From: Candidatus Lernaella stagnicola
GTDB lineage: Bacteria > Lernaellota > Lernaellaia > Lernaellales > Lernaellaceae
Assembly (NCBI GenBank): GCA_030765525.1
Contig: JAVCCK010000034.1
Coordinates: 1 to 64,000 of the forward strand
Reading direction: 5' to 3'
DNA length: 64,000 bases
The notes beneath the pieces are model-generated. The model saw only the letters and a list, made by a program, of their open reading frames with translations, had not been told where the DNA came from and did no database searches. This document shows positions 46,665 to 55,373 of this stretch, piece by piece. A program made the position numbers and the translations under genes. Every line of letters begins with the position of its first letter. The first letter of the stretch is position 1.

Positions 46665-48236
46665 GTGGAATCTATTCACTACGTTATTTCCGCCTTGGCG
46701 GCGTTGGTTGCTTTGGGGCTCGGGTTGGGCGGCGGCATCTTGCTGCATCGCTCACTCGCCCGGCGCCGGCTTGATGACGCCGAGAATCAGGCGGAACGAA
46801 TAATTACCGACGCAAGGTCGAAGGCCCAGTCTCTGGAAAAAGAGGCTGAATTAAAGATGAAGGACCGGCGCCTGCAGTTGCAGGAGCAGGTCGAACGTGA
46901 GATGCGCCAGCGGCAGGGCGAGATTGACAATGCCGAAAAACGCTTGGCGCTAAAGGAGGAGAACCTCGAGCGGAAAGTGGTGCTGCTGGACGAGAAGGAA
47001 ATCGAAGTAACGGCCCGCGAAAAAGTGCTGGTCGTTCGGGAGGCCGCGCTGGCCCAGCAGGAAAAGAAATACGATGCGTTGATCGAGGAATGGCAAACTC
47101 GACTCGAACGTGTCGCCGGCATGAGCCAGGACGAGGCCAAACAACACTTGATGCGGGCGATGGAAAACGACGCCAAGCACGACGCCGCGAAAACGATTCG
47201 CGAAGTCATCGAGGAAGCTAAGAAAAAGGCCGACAACGAGGCGAAAAAAATCATCTCGTTGGCGATCCAACGCTACGCGGGCGAGTACGTCGCCGAGCGC
47301 ACGGTCAGTGTCGTGTCGCTACCCAACGACGATATGAAGGGCCGCATCATCGGGCGCGAGGGGCGCAATATCCGGGCCCTGGAGGCTCAAACCGGTGTCG
47401 ATTTCATTGTCGACGACACGCCGGAAACCGTGGTTCTTTCCTGCCACAATCCGGTACGGCGTGAGATCGCGCGTATCAGCTTGGAGCGGTTGATCAACGA
47501 CGGGCGCATCCATCCCACGCGCATTGAGGAGATCGTCAAGAAAGTCACCGTTGAAATCGATCAAGATATTCAACAGGCGGGCGAACAGGCGACCTTCGAT
47601 TTGGGCATTCACGGCATCCATCCGGAATTGGTGAAGCTGATCGGGCGTCTGAAATACCGCACCAGCTACGCCCAAAACATCCTTCAGCACTCGTTGGAGG
47701 TGGCGTTTATCGCCGGGGTGATGGCCGCCGAACTCGGGCAGAACGTCAAGATGGCCAAGCGGGCCGGCATGCTGCATGACATCGGCAAGGCCGTCGACCA
47801 CGAAGTCGAGGGCAGCCACGCGATTATCGGCATGGATTTAGCCCGCAAATACGGTGAACACGAAGACATCGTGCGAGCCATCGGAGCTCACCACGAAGAG
47901 GTCAAGCAGGAAACCGTGCTGGACATCATCGTGCAATCCGCCGACGCGTTGTCGGGGGCGAGGCCGGGGGCGCGGCGCGAAATGCTGGAAAGCTACGTCA
48001 AGCGCCTGGAAGATCTGGAACGCATCGCCAAGGACTTCGACGGTATCGACAGTTGCTACGCGATCCAGGCGGGGCGCGAGATTCGCATCATCGTCAAAGC
48101 GGAGCAGATCAACGACGACCGGACGGCGGTACTCAGCCGCGACGTCGCCAAACAAATCGAACAGGAACTCAGCTATCCCGGCCAGATTCGCGTGACCTGC
48201 ATCCGTGAACACCGGGCGGTTGAATACGCGAAATAG
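46665..48236 (+). CDS. rny: Ribonuclease Y
   Basis: A 523-aa endoribonuclease that starts mRNA decay at the membrane. It has an N-terminal helix (VISALAALVALGLGLGGGIL), a long coiled coil to about residue 200 (EKEAELKMKDRRLQLQEQVE), a KH domain (GRIIGREGRNIRALEAQTGV near 225) and an HD domain with FIAGVMAAELG and AGMLHDIGKAVDHEVEG (His-Asp metal site near 370). GTG start with GAAGGAG upstream. Length is typical (about 520). An intrinsic terminator follows. Confidence 0.96.
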   Translation: MESIHYVISALAALVALGLGLGGGILLHRSLARRRLDDAENQAERIITDARSKAQSLEKEAELKMKDRRLQLQEQVEREMRQRQGEIDNAEKRLALKEENLERKVVLLDEKEIEVTAREKVLVVREAALAQQEKKYDALIEEWQTRLERVAGMSQDEAKQHLMRAMENDAKHDAAKTIREVIEEAKKKADNEAKKIISLAIQRYAGEYVAERTVSVVSLPNDDMKGRIIGREGRNIRALEAQTGVDFIVDDTPETVVLSCHNPVRREIARISLERLINDGRIHPTRIEEIVKKVTVEIDQDIQQAGEQATFDLGIHGIHPELVKLIGRLKYRTSYAQNILQHSLEVAFIAGVMAAELGQNVKMAKRAGMLHDIGKAVDHEVEGSHAIIGMDLARKYGEHEDIVRAIGAHHEEVKQETVLDIIVQSADALSGARPGARREMLESYVKRLEDLERIAKDFDGIDSCYAIQAGREIRIIVKAEQINDDRTAVLSRDVAKQIEQELSYPGQIRVTCIREHRAVEYAK

Positions 48237-48256
48237 TCAACGCAAGAATCTTGAGA

Positions 48257-48284
48257 GGGCGGTCGTCAGGGCCGCCCTTTTTTT
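48257..48284 (+). terminator. Terminator of rny
   Basis: GGGCGG-N9-CCGCCC followed by seven T, 20 bp after the rny stop. Confidence 0.88.
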
Positions 48285-48331
48285 ATGCCTGCGTGCCGCG
48301 AAGACAGCACGAGGAAAACGACATATTCAGC

Positions 48332-48544
48332 GTGGGTGACGACGAAATAATCGGTGACGGCGACTCAATCGATGACGATTTCGTCACTGATTAAAACGTG
48401 AACGTCACCAACGACGACGCGATCGATGACGATTTCGTCACCGATAATGACACCGTCGCTGACAATGACACCGATTTTTTAGCGAAAGTGCCGCTTCCGA
48501 GAGCCAATCGGACGGGGCCGGAACGGTCGGCTATTTGCCTTTGA
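48332..48544 (+). pseudogene. Asp-rich coding remnant
   Basis: A plus-strand frame reads VGDDEIIGDGDSIDDDFVTD, a TAA stop at 48392-48394, then TNDDAIDDDFVTDNDTVADN and DTDFLAKVP to a TGA. It resembles the Asp-rich linkers of intact proteins in this window but has no start, signal peptide or body. A perfect 20-bp repeat (48368-48387 and 48422-48441) encodes the shared I-D-D-D-F-V-T. It probably derives from a decayed lipoprotein gene; chance is possible. Confidence 0.4.
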
Positions 48545-49730
48545 GAAGCTCGACGGCCTTTTCGATTCCGCTCAAGGTCAGGTCGAGCATCGGGAATATC
48601 TCATTGATCGATTCGATGGTGTGCGCCCCTTCGGCCCAACTCCAGCGGTTGGAGTGAATGGGGTTGATCCACACGTGTTTCGGGAAGCGTTCGGCCAGAT
48701 CGCGCAGGCACTCCAGGCCGCTGCGCCGCTGCCGCGTGGTCACGTCGATCGCCCCGCGCGGGTGCAGCAATTCCCAGGGCGCCATGGAGGCGTCGCCCAT
48801 GATGATCAGGCGCGTCTCGGGTTCGGCGCGGAGGATATCCTCGAGCGGAACCGGTTTGTAGAAGCGCCGCGTGTCTTCCCACACGGTGTCGTAAATACAG
48901 TTGTGGAAGAAGTAGGTTTGCAGGCGCTTGAAGTTGCTGCGGGCGTGGGTGAACAGGGCGCGGGTGCGCTCGACGAAAGGATTCATCGACCAGCCGCCGT
49001 TGTCGATGAACAGGAACACGCTGAGTTTGTCTCGCAGTCGCCGGTCGAAGACGAGTTCGATTTCGCCCGCCTGCCGCACGGTCTCGTAAATCGTTTTCTC
49101 CACGTTGATTTCGTCGCGCGGACCCATGGGAACCAAGTGGCGCAGGGCGCGCAGGGCTTCGCCGATTTGCTCGGCGGTTAGGGGCGTATCTTGCGAGTAG
49201 TCGACGTAGCGCCGGTCCATGGCGACCTTGATGGCGCTGCGGTTTCTGCCTTGTCCGCCTACGCGCATACCGCCGGGGTGCTCGCCGCCGTGGCCGACCG
49301 GGCTGGTGCCGCCGGTGCCGATCCAGCGGCTGCCGCCGTCGTGGCGTGAGGTTTGTTCGCGTAGTCGTTCGAGGAAATAGGCCATCACCTCGTCGGGCGT
49401 CATGCCTTTGACTTTTTCCCGTTCATCCGGCGACAAGCTTTCATGGAATTGGGGATCCTCCAGCCACTTCTGCAGCAGTTGCTGCAAGTCGTCTTCGAGC
49501 GATCTGGCGAAAGCTTCGTCGATTTTCTTCCCTTCGAAGTAGTTGGCGAAGATCTGGTCGTAGAGGTCGAAATGGCGTTCGCGCTTGACCATCAGCGAGC
49601 GGGCGACGACGTAGAAGTCGTTCAAATCGGTAATCAGGCCGATGGCCAAGGCGCGCTGAAGCTGCAGAAAATTCGTCGGGCTGACCGGCACCCCGTAGTC
49701 ACGCAGGCGGTAGAAAAACTCAACGAACAT
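48531..49730 (-). CDS. VWA (CoxE-like) protein paired with MoxR
   Basis: A 399-aa protein. The N-terminal half is helical (FVEFFYRLRDYGVPVSPTNF, a typical CoxE start). A Gly-rich basic linker (GGTSPVGHGGEHPGGMRVGG) is followed by a von Willebrand A domain from about 230. The MIDAS motif is FLFIDNGGWSMNPF, i.e. DNGGWS in place of DxSxS, so metal binding may be altered. Later VWA landmarks are TYFFHNCIYD and IIMGDASMAPWEL. With the upstream MoxR ATPase it should act as a metal-insertion or protein-remodelling pair. Nine bases separate the two genes. Confidence 0.85.
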   Translation of the reverse strand: MFVEFFYRLRDYGVPVSPTNFLQLQRALAIGLITDLNDFYVVARSLMVKRERHFDLYDQIFANYFEGKKIDEAFARSLEDDLQQLLQKWLEDPQFHESLSPDEREKVKGMTPDEVMAYFLERLREQTSRHDGGSRWIGTGGTSPVGHGGEHPGGMRVGGQGRNRSAIKVAMDRRYVDYSQDTPLTAEQIGEALRALRHLVPMGPRDEINVEKTIYETVRQAGEIELVFDRRLRDKLSVFLFIDNGGWSMNPFVERTRALFTHARSNFKRLQTYFFHNCIYDTVWEDTRRFYKPVPLEDILRAEPETRLIIMGDASMAPWELLHPRGAIDVTTRQRRSGLECLRDLAERFPKHVWINPIHSNRWSWAEGAHTIESINEIFPMLDLTLSGIEKAVELLKGK

Positions 49731-49739
49731 CGGCCGCTC

Positions 49740-50573
49740 CTAGGCGGTTTGCCCCAACGAACGCTGCGCCCGCTGGAGGTCGTCGGATTTCTTGAACAGC
49801 AAGCCGAGCAGGGGAATCTTGCGGCTGTCGGAGAGGTCTTTGATGTCGAAACCCGGCTCGCTGATCAGGGCGCGGACCCAGTGAATCAGTTCGCGGGTGG
49901 CCGGTTTCTTTTCGACGCCGGCGATTTTCCGCATGTCGTAAAAGGAGGCGATGGCGGCGTCGGCGATCTGGTCGGCCAAGTCCGGGAAGTGCGCGACGAT
50001 GATCCGCCGCATGAAGTCCGGCGTGGGAAACGCGATGTGGTGAAAGACGCAGCGGCCCAGGAAGGGATCGGAGAGGTCTTTTTTCGCGTTCGAGGTGATC
50101 ACGACGATCGGCCGGTGGAGGGCGTGGGTCGTTTCGTCGACTTCGATGATGTCGAAACTCATCTGGTCCAGCACGTCGAGCAGATCGTCCTGGAAGTCGC
50201 CGTCGGCCTTGTCGATTTCGTCGATCAGCAGCACGGAGCGCTCGTCGCGGGTGAAGGCCTGGCCGATTTTGCCCATCTTGATGTAGTCGTGGATATCCGA
50301 AACGTTGCGTTGGCTGTCGCCGAAGCGGCTGTCGTTAAGGCGCGTGAGGGTGTCGTATTGATACAGCGCGTCCACGGCCTTCATGCTGCTTTTGACGTTG
50401 AGCTGGATAAGCGGAAAGCCCAGGTCCTCGGCGATGGCGTGCGCCAGCAGGGTTTTGCCGGTACCCGGCTCCCCTTTGAGCAAGAGCGGCAGTTCGAGGC
50501 GAATGGCCACGTTGACCACCCGGCGCAATTCATCGTCCAGGATATAGGTGCTGGTGCCGGTGAACTTCGGCAT
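49740..50573 (-). CDS. MoxR-family AAA+ ATPase
   Basis: A 277-aa chaperone-like ATPase. Walker A LLKGEPGTGKTLLAHA (31-46), Walker B SVLLIDEIDKADGDFQDD (about 116-133), and a sensor-type PIVVITSNAKKDLSDPFLGR. The C-terminal lid (RELIHWVRALISEPGFD) is present. The family works with VWA proteins to activate client enzymes; the partner gene follows. Ribosome site GGAGA upstream. Fully intact. Confidence 0.92.
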   Translation of the reverse strand: MPKFTGTSTYILDDELRRVVNVAIRLELPLLLKGEPGTGKTLLAHAIAEDLGFPLIQLNVKSSMKAVDALYQYDTLTRLNDSRFGDSQRNVSDIHDYIKMGKIGQAFTRDERSVLLIDEIDKADGDFQDDLLDVLDQMSFDIIEVDETTHALHRPIVVITSNAKKDLSDPFLGRCVFHHIAFPTPDFMRRIIVAHFPDLADQIADAAIASFYDMRKIAGVEKKPATRELIHWVRALISEPGFDIKDLSDSRKIPLLGLLFKKSDDLQRAQRSLGQTA

Positions 50574-50615
50574 GTTGGCTCTCCTTTCCGCGAGCGTCGC
50601 GGGGTTCGTTGACTT

Positions 50616-51827
50616 TTAAAAGGCAGCTTCCTCGGCACAGTCAAGCCCCTCGCAGGGCTCGGAGTCGGCGGTACGCATGCGTAAAATCGGAATCAGACCC
50701 AACAGAACGACCATTCCGCCCAGGATGAAGGTTCCGGTAAAACCTACGGAATCGCTCACGAGGCCGCCGATGACCGGGCCGCTCCCCAAGCCGACGCTCA
50801 TGCCGATATTAAAAATAGCCATTGATCCGCCCATGCCGCCTTTTTTCCCTTGCTGGGTGATCAAACCGCTGGCGGCGGGCAGGGAAACGGCCCCCGCTGC
50901 GCCCATCCAGACGTTGAGCAGAAGCAGCGGCCAGAACGAGTTCAGGAAAGGCATGATGAATATGGGTATCGCCTGCAGGATCAAACCGGCGATGATGAGC
51001 TGCCGTCGCCCGACGCGATCAGCCAAGCGGCCGAAAAAGGGCTGCAACGCGGCGGTGGCCAGGATGTTGGCGCTGATGACCACGCCGACGAGCGAGGCGG
51101 TTAGGCCGGCGTTCATCTCGCCGTAGAGCGGGAAAAACGCCGCCACGACGCCGCGGCCGAACGAGGTGGCGACGCGGTAAAAGAACATGGCGCGCAACAC
51201 TCGGTTTTGGGCCAGCTTGCGATAGGGAACCACGATCTGGCTGCGCGGATTTTCCACGTGGTATTTGGCGGGAAGGAAAAGCAACAACGCCACGAACGCC
51301 GCGAAGCACAGCAGGCCCAGCAAAATGAAGTTCGCGTCCATCGAAATGTAGTCGCGTACGAAGCCGGAAACGAGCGGTCCCAATCCGAAACCGGTAAACA
51401 GGGCGACGGTGAAATAACCCATATAGGTCGATTCTTTGCCCTTGGGGCTGATTTCTCCCACCATCGCCATGGATATCGGGATCACCGTGGCTCCGGCGAT
51501 ACCCTGGAAAATGCGGATGATCATCAAGTGCGTCGGGGAAGACGCGGCGAGGAAGGCGACTGCGGCCACAACCTGTACGCCCAATCCCAGGGCGATAAAA
51601 CCTTTGCGTCCGTACTTGTCCGAGAGGTGCCCGACAATGGGCATGGTGATGAGGCGACCGAGCGAAAAACCGGCGAAAATAAGGCCGAGCATGGTGCCCG
51701 ACGCACCCATTTCCGTCGCGTAGGTCGGCAGCAGGGGCGCTAGAATCCCCATGCCGAATAGGGCTGTAAACAGCGACAGCCAAAGGACCACGAAAATGCG
51801 GCGCGTTTCGTCGGGCAAGCGGTTCAC
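50616..51827 (-). CDS. Major facilitator superfamily transporter
   Basis: A 403-aa, 12-helix transporter. MFS motif A (GRLITMPIVGHLSDKYGRKG) is in loop 2-3 and its echo (FFGRLADRVGRRQLIIAG) in loop 8-9. The rest is typical of drug/sugar exporters (GLGPLVSGFVRDYI). I choose a GTG at 51827 (VNRLPDETRRIFVVLW); the frame is open further upstream but hydrophilic and unlikely. The C-terminus has two Cys (EPCEGLDCAEE). Substrate unknown. It is divergent from the acyl-CoA synthetase gene. Confidence 0.85.
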   Translation of the reverse strand: MNRLPDETRRIFVVLWLSLFTALFGMGILAPLLPTYATEMGASGTMLGLIFAGFSLGRLITMPIVGHLSDKYGRKGFIALGLGVQVVAAVAFLAASSPTHLMIIRIFQGIAGATVIPISMAMVGEISPKGKESTYMGYFTVALFTGFGLGPLVSGFVRDYISMDANFILLGLLCFAAFVALLLFLPAKYHVENPRSQIVVPYRKLAQNRVLRAMFFYRVATSFGRGVVAAFFPLYGEMNAGLTASLVGVVISANILATAALQPFFGRLADRVGRRQLIIAGLILQAIPIFIMPFLNSFWPLLLLNVWMGAAGAVSLPAASGLITQQGKKGGMGGSMAIFNIGMSVGLGSGPVIGGLVSDSVGFTGTFILGGMVVLLGLIPILRMRTADSEPCEGLDCAEEAAF

Positions 51828-52004
51828 CTCGTGTGAATACAGGGGGTGCGGTCTTCTCAAAGCCGGTTTCACGAAAGCCCACTCTTTTACCCGCTCGCCT
51901 AGCGGCTCGCAAGGGCGTGACCTGTGGAAAATTTCACAGCCGCCTTGCCGCCGGGAAGGGTTCTGCCTACACTGCGCGACACACTGCGTCACGAAAGGCA
52001 GACG

Positions 52005-53528
52005 ATGACACGCGAAACAACTTCCGGCGCCTTCGACTTGGAAATTTCACCGGGACTGTTCGAGCAGATGGACCAACTGTGTTATCCGCGCAGCGTGGCC
52101 ATCATGGGCGCGAGCCAGAGTTTCATCAAATGGGGCAGCCTGCTGACGGCCAACTTGCTCAAGGGCGGTTTCGAGGGGCAGGTGTATCCGATCCACAACA
52201 GTGCCGAGCGGATCCTGGATCGCCCGGCGTACAAGCACATTCAAGACTGCCCTGGGCCGGTGGACCTGGCGTTTATCACGTTGCCGCGTGAAAAGGCCGT
52301 GGACGCGATGCGCGAGTGCGCGGTAAGCGGTGTCAAGAACGTGGTGGTGGTGACCTCGGGGTTCAGCGAGACCGGCGCGGAAGGCGCGGCGCTTGAGAAA
52401 GAACTGGTGGGAATTGCGCGGGAAGCGGGCATACGGCTGCTCGGGCCCAATACCATGGGCATGATTTCAACCCGCCAAAAGCTGTGCATGACGGGCTCGG
52501 TTTCCACGCCGCCGTCCGGCGGCATCAGCATGATCAGCCAAAGCGGCAACTTGGGCGCGCAGGTCATGTTGTGGGCGCAAGAGCAGGGCGTGGGCGTCAA
52601 CAAGTTTTTCGGTTCGGGCAACGAAGCTGATCTGACGGCCACCGAACTGCTGGCCTACCTGGGACACGACGAGTCAACGACCGCGGTGCTCGTTTATTTG
52701 GAAGGGATCGAAGACGGCCAGCTCTTCCTGCGGGTGGCGCACGAGGTGGCCAGTCGCAAGCCGATCGTCGTGTTGAAAAGCGGCCGGACCGACGACGGGG
52801 CGCGCGCGGCGTCGAGCCACACCGGGGCCCTATCGGGCAGCTACGATATCTGGCGTGGTGCGATGCGTCAGGCGGGTGTGGTCTTGGTGAAGCAGCCCAT
52901 GGACTTGATCGACGGCGCGGCGGGCATGGAGAATTTGCCGATGCCCCACGGCAACCGGGTGTGCGTGATCACGCTGGGCGGCGGCTGGGGCGTGGTGGCG
53001 ACGGATTTGTGCAACGAGTACGGTTTGGATCTGCCGCCGCTGCCGGACGAAATCCGCAGCGTGATGGACAAGAAGCTGCCGCCTTTTTGGAGCCGCTCCA
53101 ACCCCATTGATTTGGTCGGCAAGGTCGACCCCGACGTGTACGTCACCGCCCTGGAGCAAGCCTGCGCTTCGGACGCTTTCGACGCGGTGATCACGCTGGG
53201 GCTGATCGGCAGTTCGTCTTTTGCATACGAAATCGCCGAGGTGACGGCCGACGTAGCGCCGGGCGTGGTGGATGATGAGATCAAGCAGCGCTTCGCCGGT
53301 ATTAGAGATGCGTTTGAAATGACGCTGCGCGACGAGATCGCGTGGTTGACCACGAAGTACGGCAAGCCGGTCGTCAACGTATCGTTGGACAAGCGGCACA
53401 ACCGGGTCATTCTGGATGATACCCGCGGCAATCACATCGTGGCGTACAACACGCCCGAGAAGGCCGTTCGCGTGTTGGCCGGGATGACTTACTACCAACG
53501 GTGGCGTTCGCTGCAACAGCGGTCGTAA
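52005..53528 (+). CDS. NDP-forming acyl-CoA synthetase alpha-type protein
   Basis: A 507-aa protein with a CoA-binding Rossmann domain (CYPRSVAIMGASQSFIKWGS, GQVYPIHNSAERILDRPAYK) and succinyl-CoA-ligase-like parts (SQSGNLGAQVMLWAQEQGVG, IVVLKSGRTDDGARAASSHT). The His in ASSHTGALSGS is the residue phosphorylated in this family. Fusion members carry an ATP-grasp domain of about 200 residues after this; here the protein ends without it, and the next gene is convergent. It therefore needs a beta subunit elsewhere or acts differently. Reaction by family: acyl-CoA + ADP + Pi to acid + CoA + ATP. Confidence 0.85.
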   Translation: MTRETTSGAFDLEISPGLFEQMDQLCYPRSVAIMGASQSFIKWGSLLTANLLKGGFEGQVYPIHNSAERILDRPAYKHIQDCPGPVDLAFITLPREKAVDAMRECAVSGVKNVVVVTSGFSETGAEGAALEKELVGIAREAGIRLLGPNTMGMISTRQKLCMTGSVSTPPSGGISMISQSGNLGAQVMLWAQEQGVGVNKFFGSGNEADLTATELLAYLGHDESTTAVLVYLEGIEDGQLFLRVAHEVASRKPIVVLKSGRTDDGARAASSHTGALSGSYDIWRGAMRQAGVVLVKQPMDLIDGAAGMENLPMPHGNRVCVITLGGGWGVVATDLCNEYGLDLPPLPDEIRSVMDKKLPPFWSRSNPIDLVGKVDPDVYVTALEQACASDAFDAVITLGLIGSSSFAYEIAEVTADVAPGVVDDEIKQRFAGIRDAFEMTLRDEIAWLTTKYGKPVVNVSLDKRHNRVILDDTRGNHIVAYNTPEKAVRVLAGMTYYQRWRSLQQRS

Positions 53529-53533
53529 AGAAA

Positions 53534-53622
53534 GCGACAGGTATCGACGGGTCGTCGTGTTCGGTCTAGGGACCGTACGTTGGTTGAAGTTGATGGGTTC
53601 GGCCGCTACCGATACCTGTCGC
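53534..53622. repeat. 13-bp perfect inverted repeat between convergent genes
   Basis: GCGACAGGTATCG (53534-53546) and CGATACCTGTCGC (53610-53622) enclose 63 bp that includes a second small hairpin, CGGTC-TAGG-GACCG. It lies between the convergent synthetase and azoreductase genes and may act as a two-way structured terminator, although no T-run is present. Confidence 0.6.
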
Positions 53623-53635
53623 CGTTACTTCGTTT

Positions 53636-54289
53636 CTAGGCCTGGGCCGCCGGAATGCCGTTGGCTTGCGCGGTGATTTCCAGCGCCAAGGACACGGCGG
53701 CTTTCCTCGCCTTTTTCAATCGTTCATCGCTGTCGGTAAAGAAAACGGGGTTTTGACCGTCGGCCCACGCGAACTGAACGTCGCTGATGCCCACGAATCC
53801 AAATACCATTTTGAGTTGCATCGTGACCGGGTCGCCGTCGGGGTAGGCACCGCCGGAGGCCAAGAGCACCACGACCTTCTTGACGTTGTGCAGGGCTTTG
53901 ACTCCGCTGGGGCCGAGCGAAAACGCATGTTTGGGGGCCAGGACCTGATCGATCCACGCTTTCAAGGTCGCCGGGACGCCGAAATTCCACATCGGCGTGG
54001 TGATGACCAACACGTCGGTTTTGTTGAATCGCTCGATCTCGCGCCGGGCATACTCGCTTTGTTTTGCCTCCTCCTCGGAGGGCTTGTACTGCGCGTCGCC
54101 GACCGGATACCAGAAGTTGCGATAGTGTTCGTAGGAGTAAAAAGGAGGTGCGTCGACGGTAAGATCACGGTGGGTGATCTCCAAATCCGCGTCGGTGGAG
54201 GCCAACGTGGCAAAAAAGGCATCCGTGATTTGCTTGGATGCTGATTCGTCCAGCGGTTTGGGGTTCGCGTTAACATGCAGTATTTTCAT
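53636..54289 (-). CDS. azoR: FMN-dependent NADH-azoreductase family protein
   Basis: A 217-aa flavodoxin-fold quinone/azo reductase. The N-terminal phosphate-binding loop is HVNANPKPLDESASKQITDA. The diagnostic PMWNFGVPATLKAWIDQVLA (AzoR type PMxNFxxPxxLKxWID) and VVVLLASGGAYPDGDP follow. It reduces quinones or azo bonds by two electrons with NAD(P)H. Start at 54289, with GGAAGGAG upstream. Length and motifs are typical. Confidence 0.9.
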   Translation of the reverse strand: MKILHVNANPKPLDESASKQITDAFFATLASTDADLEITHRDLTVDAPPFYSYEHYRNFWYPVGDAQYKPSEEEAKQSEYARREIERFNKTDVLVITTPMWNFGVPATLKAWIDQVLAPKHAFSLGPSGVKALHNVKKVVVLLASGGAYPDGDPVTMQLKMVFGFVGISDVQFAWADGQNPVFFTDSDERLKKARKAAVSLALEITAQANGIPAAQA

Positions 54290-54387
54290 AGTATTCTCCT
54301 TCCTGAGCACCGCTGCGGTATACGGGCCAGGCGCTTTTTTTTATCAATCAGGTGGGTAGTCGCCGCGCAGGTGAGGTTAATTACAGA

Positions 54388-55188
54388 TTAGGCGTTGGAT
54401 TCGTTCGCCGCGTTGAGTAGTCGCATTAGTTCGTCGTGAACGCGACCGTTGCTCGCCACGACCTCCGGTTCGTCCAAATCGACCGGCTGCCCGGCGAAAT
54501 CCGTCACGCGTCCTCCCGCTTCCCGGCAAATCAACATACCGGCGGCCACGTCCCAGGGTTTCAGGTGCAACTCCCAGAAGGCGTCCCAACGGCCCGCCGC
54601 GACCCAGCACAGATCGAGAGACGCGGCGCCGACGCGGCGCACCCCTTGGGCTTCCATCATCACGGTGTTGAACTCGGCCAGATTGTCGCGGGCCAGCGTG
54701 CGGCGGGCGTAGGGAAAGCCGGTGGCGACGATGGCGTCGGCGATGTGTTCGATGTCGCTGACCCCCACCGGAATACCGTTGAGTGTCGCGCCGGTGCCCG
54801 CGCGAGCGGCGAAGGTCTTGCCCAGGGTGGGGGCGTGCACGACGCCGACCTTGAGTTCGCCCTCTACCACCAGGGCGATGGATACCGCAAAGGCGAAAAA
54901 GCCGTGGGCGAAGTTGTTGGTGCCGTCCAAGGGATCGACGATCCAACTGCGCTGTTTGTCGCCGGGCACGAAGGTGCCTTCCTCGGAGATGATGGTGTCG
55001 CCGGGACGAGCGTGCCGCAGGCGGTCGGTGATCAGCTTTTCCGAGGCGCGATCGGCGTTGGTCACCAGGTCCTTGTCGCCCTTTTGTGATACGACGACCT
55101 TTCCATAGAAAGACTGCAGTAGTTGCCCGGCTTCATGCGCCACGGTGAGCGCGAGGGTGTAGTCGGAATGCGGCACGGTGACCCCCAA
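54388..55188 (-). CDS. Inositol monophosphatase family protein
   Basis: A 266-aa Mg-dependent sugar-phosphatase. Motifs are TIISEEGTF (metal Glu), WIVDPLDGTNNFAHGF (metal Asp pair) and KPWDVAAGMLICREAGG (C-terminal metal Asp). It could act on inositol-1-phosphate, fructose-1,6-bisphosphate or 3'-phosphoadenosine phosphate. The start is uncertain: a TTG at 55188 has no ribosome site, and a GTG at 55176 has GGGGGT nearby. It ends downstream of the azoreductase start on the same strand. Confidence 0.9.
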   Translation of the reverse strand: MGVTVPHSDYTLALTVAHEAGQLLQSFYGKVVVSQKGDKDLVTNADRASEKLITDRLRHARPGDTIISEEGTFVPGDKQRSWIVDPLDGTNNFAHGFFAFAVSIALVVEGELKVGVVHAPTLGKTFAARAGTGATLNGIPVGVSDIEHIADAIVATGFPYARRTLARDNLAEFNTVMMEAQGVRRVGAASLDLCWVAAGRWDAFWELHLKPWDVAAGMLICREAGGRVTDFAGQPVDLDEPEVVASNGRVHDELMRLLNAANESNA

Positions 55189-55373
55189 CTGGTTATTGTA
55201 TCCATGTTACGAGTTGTCGCGCCGCCGCGCAAACTGAGCGGCGGGTATTCCCCTCGTTGCCTTGATTCGCCCGGAAACGGACGGTATAACCGAACGTCTT
55301 ATGGAAAACGCCGCCGGCCGCGCGGGCGGTACGGTGTCGCGGACAGCGAAATCTGGAACTCGGATTTGACAAC

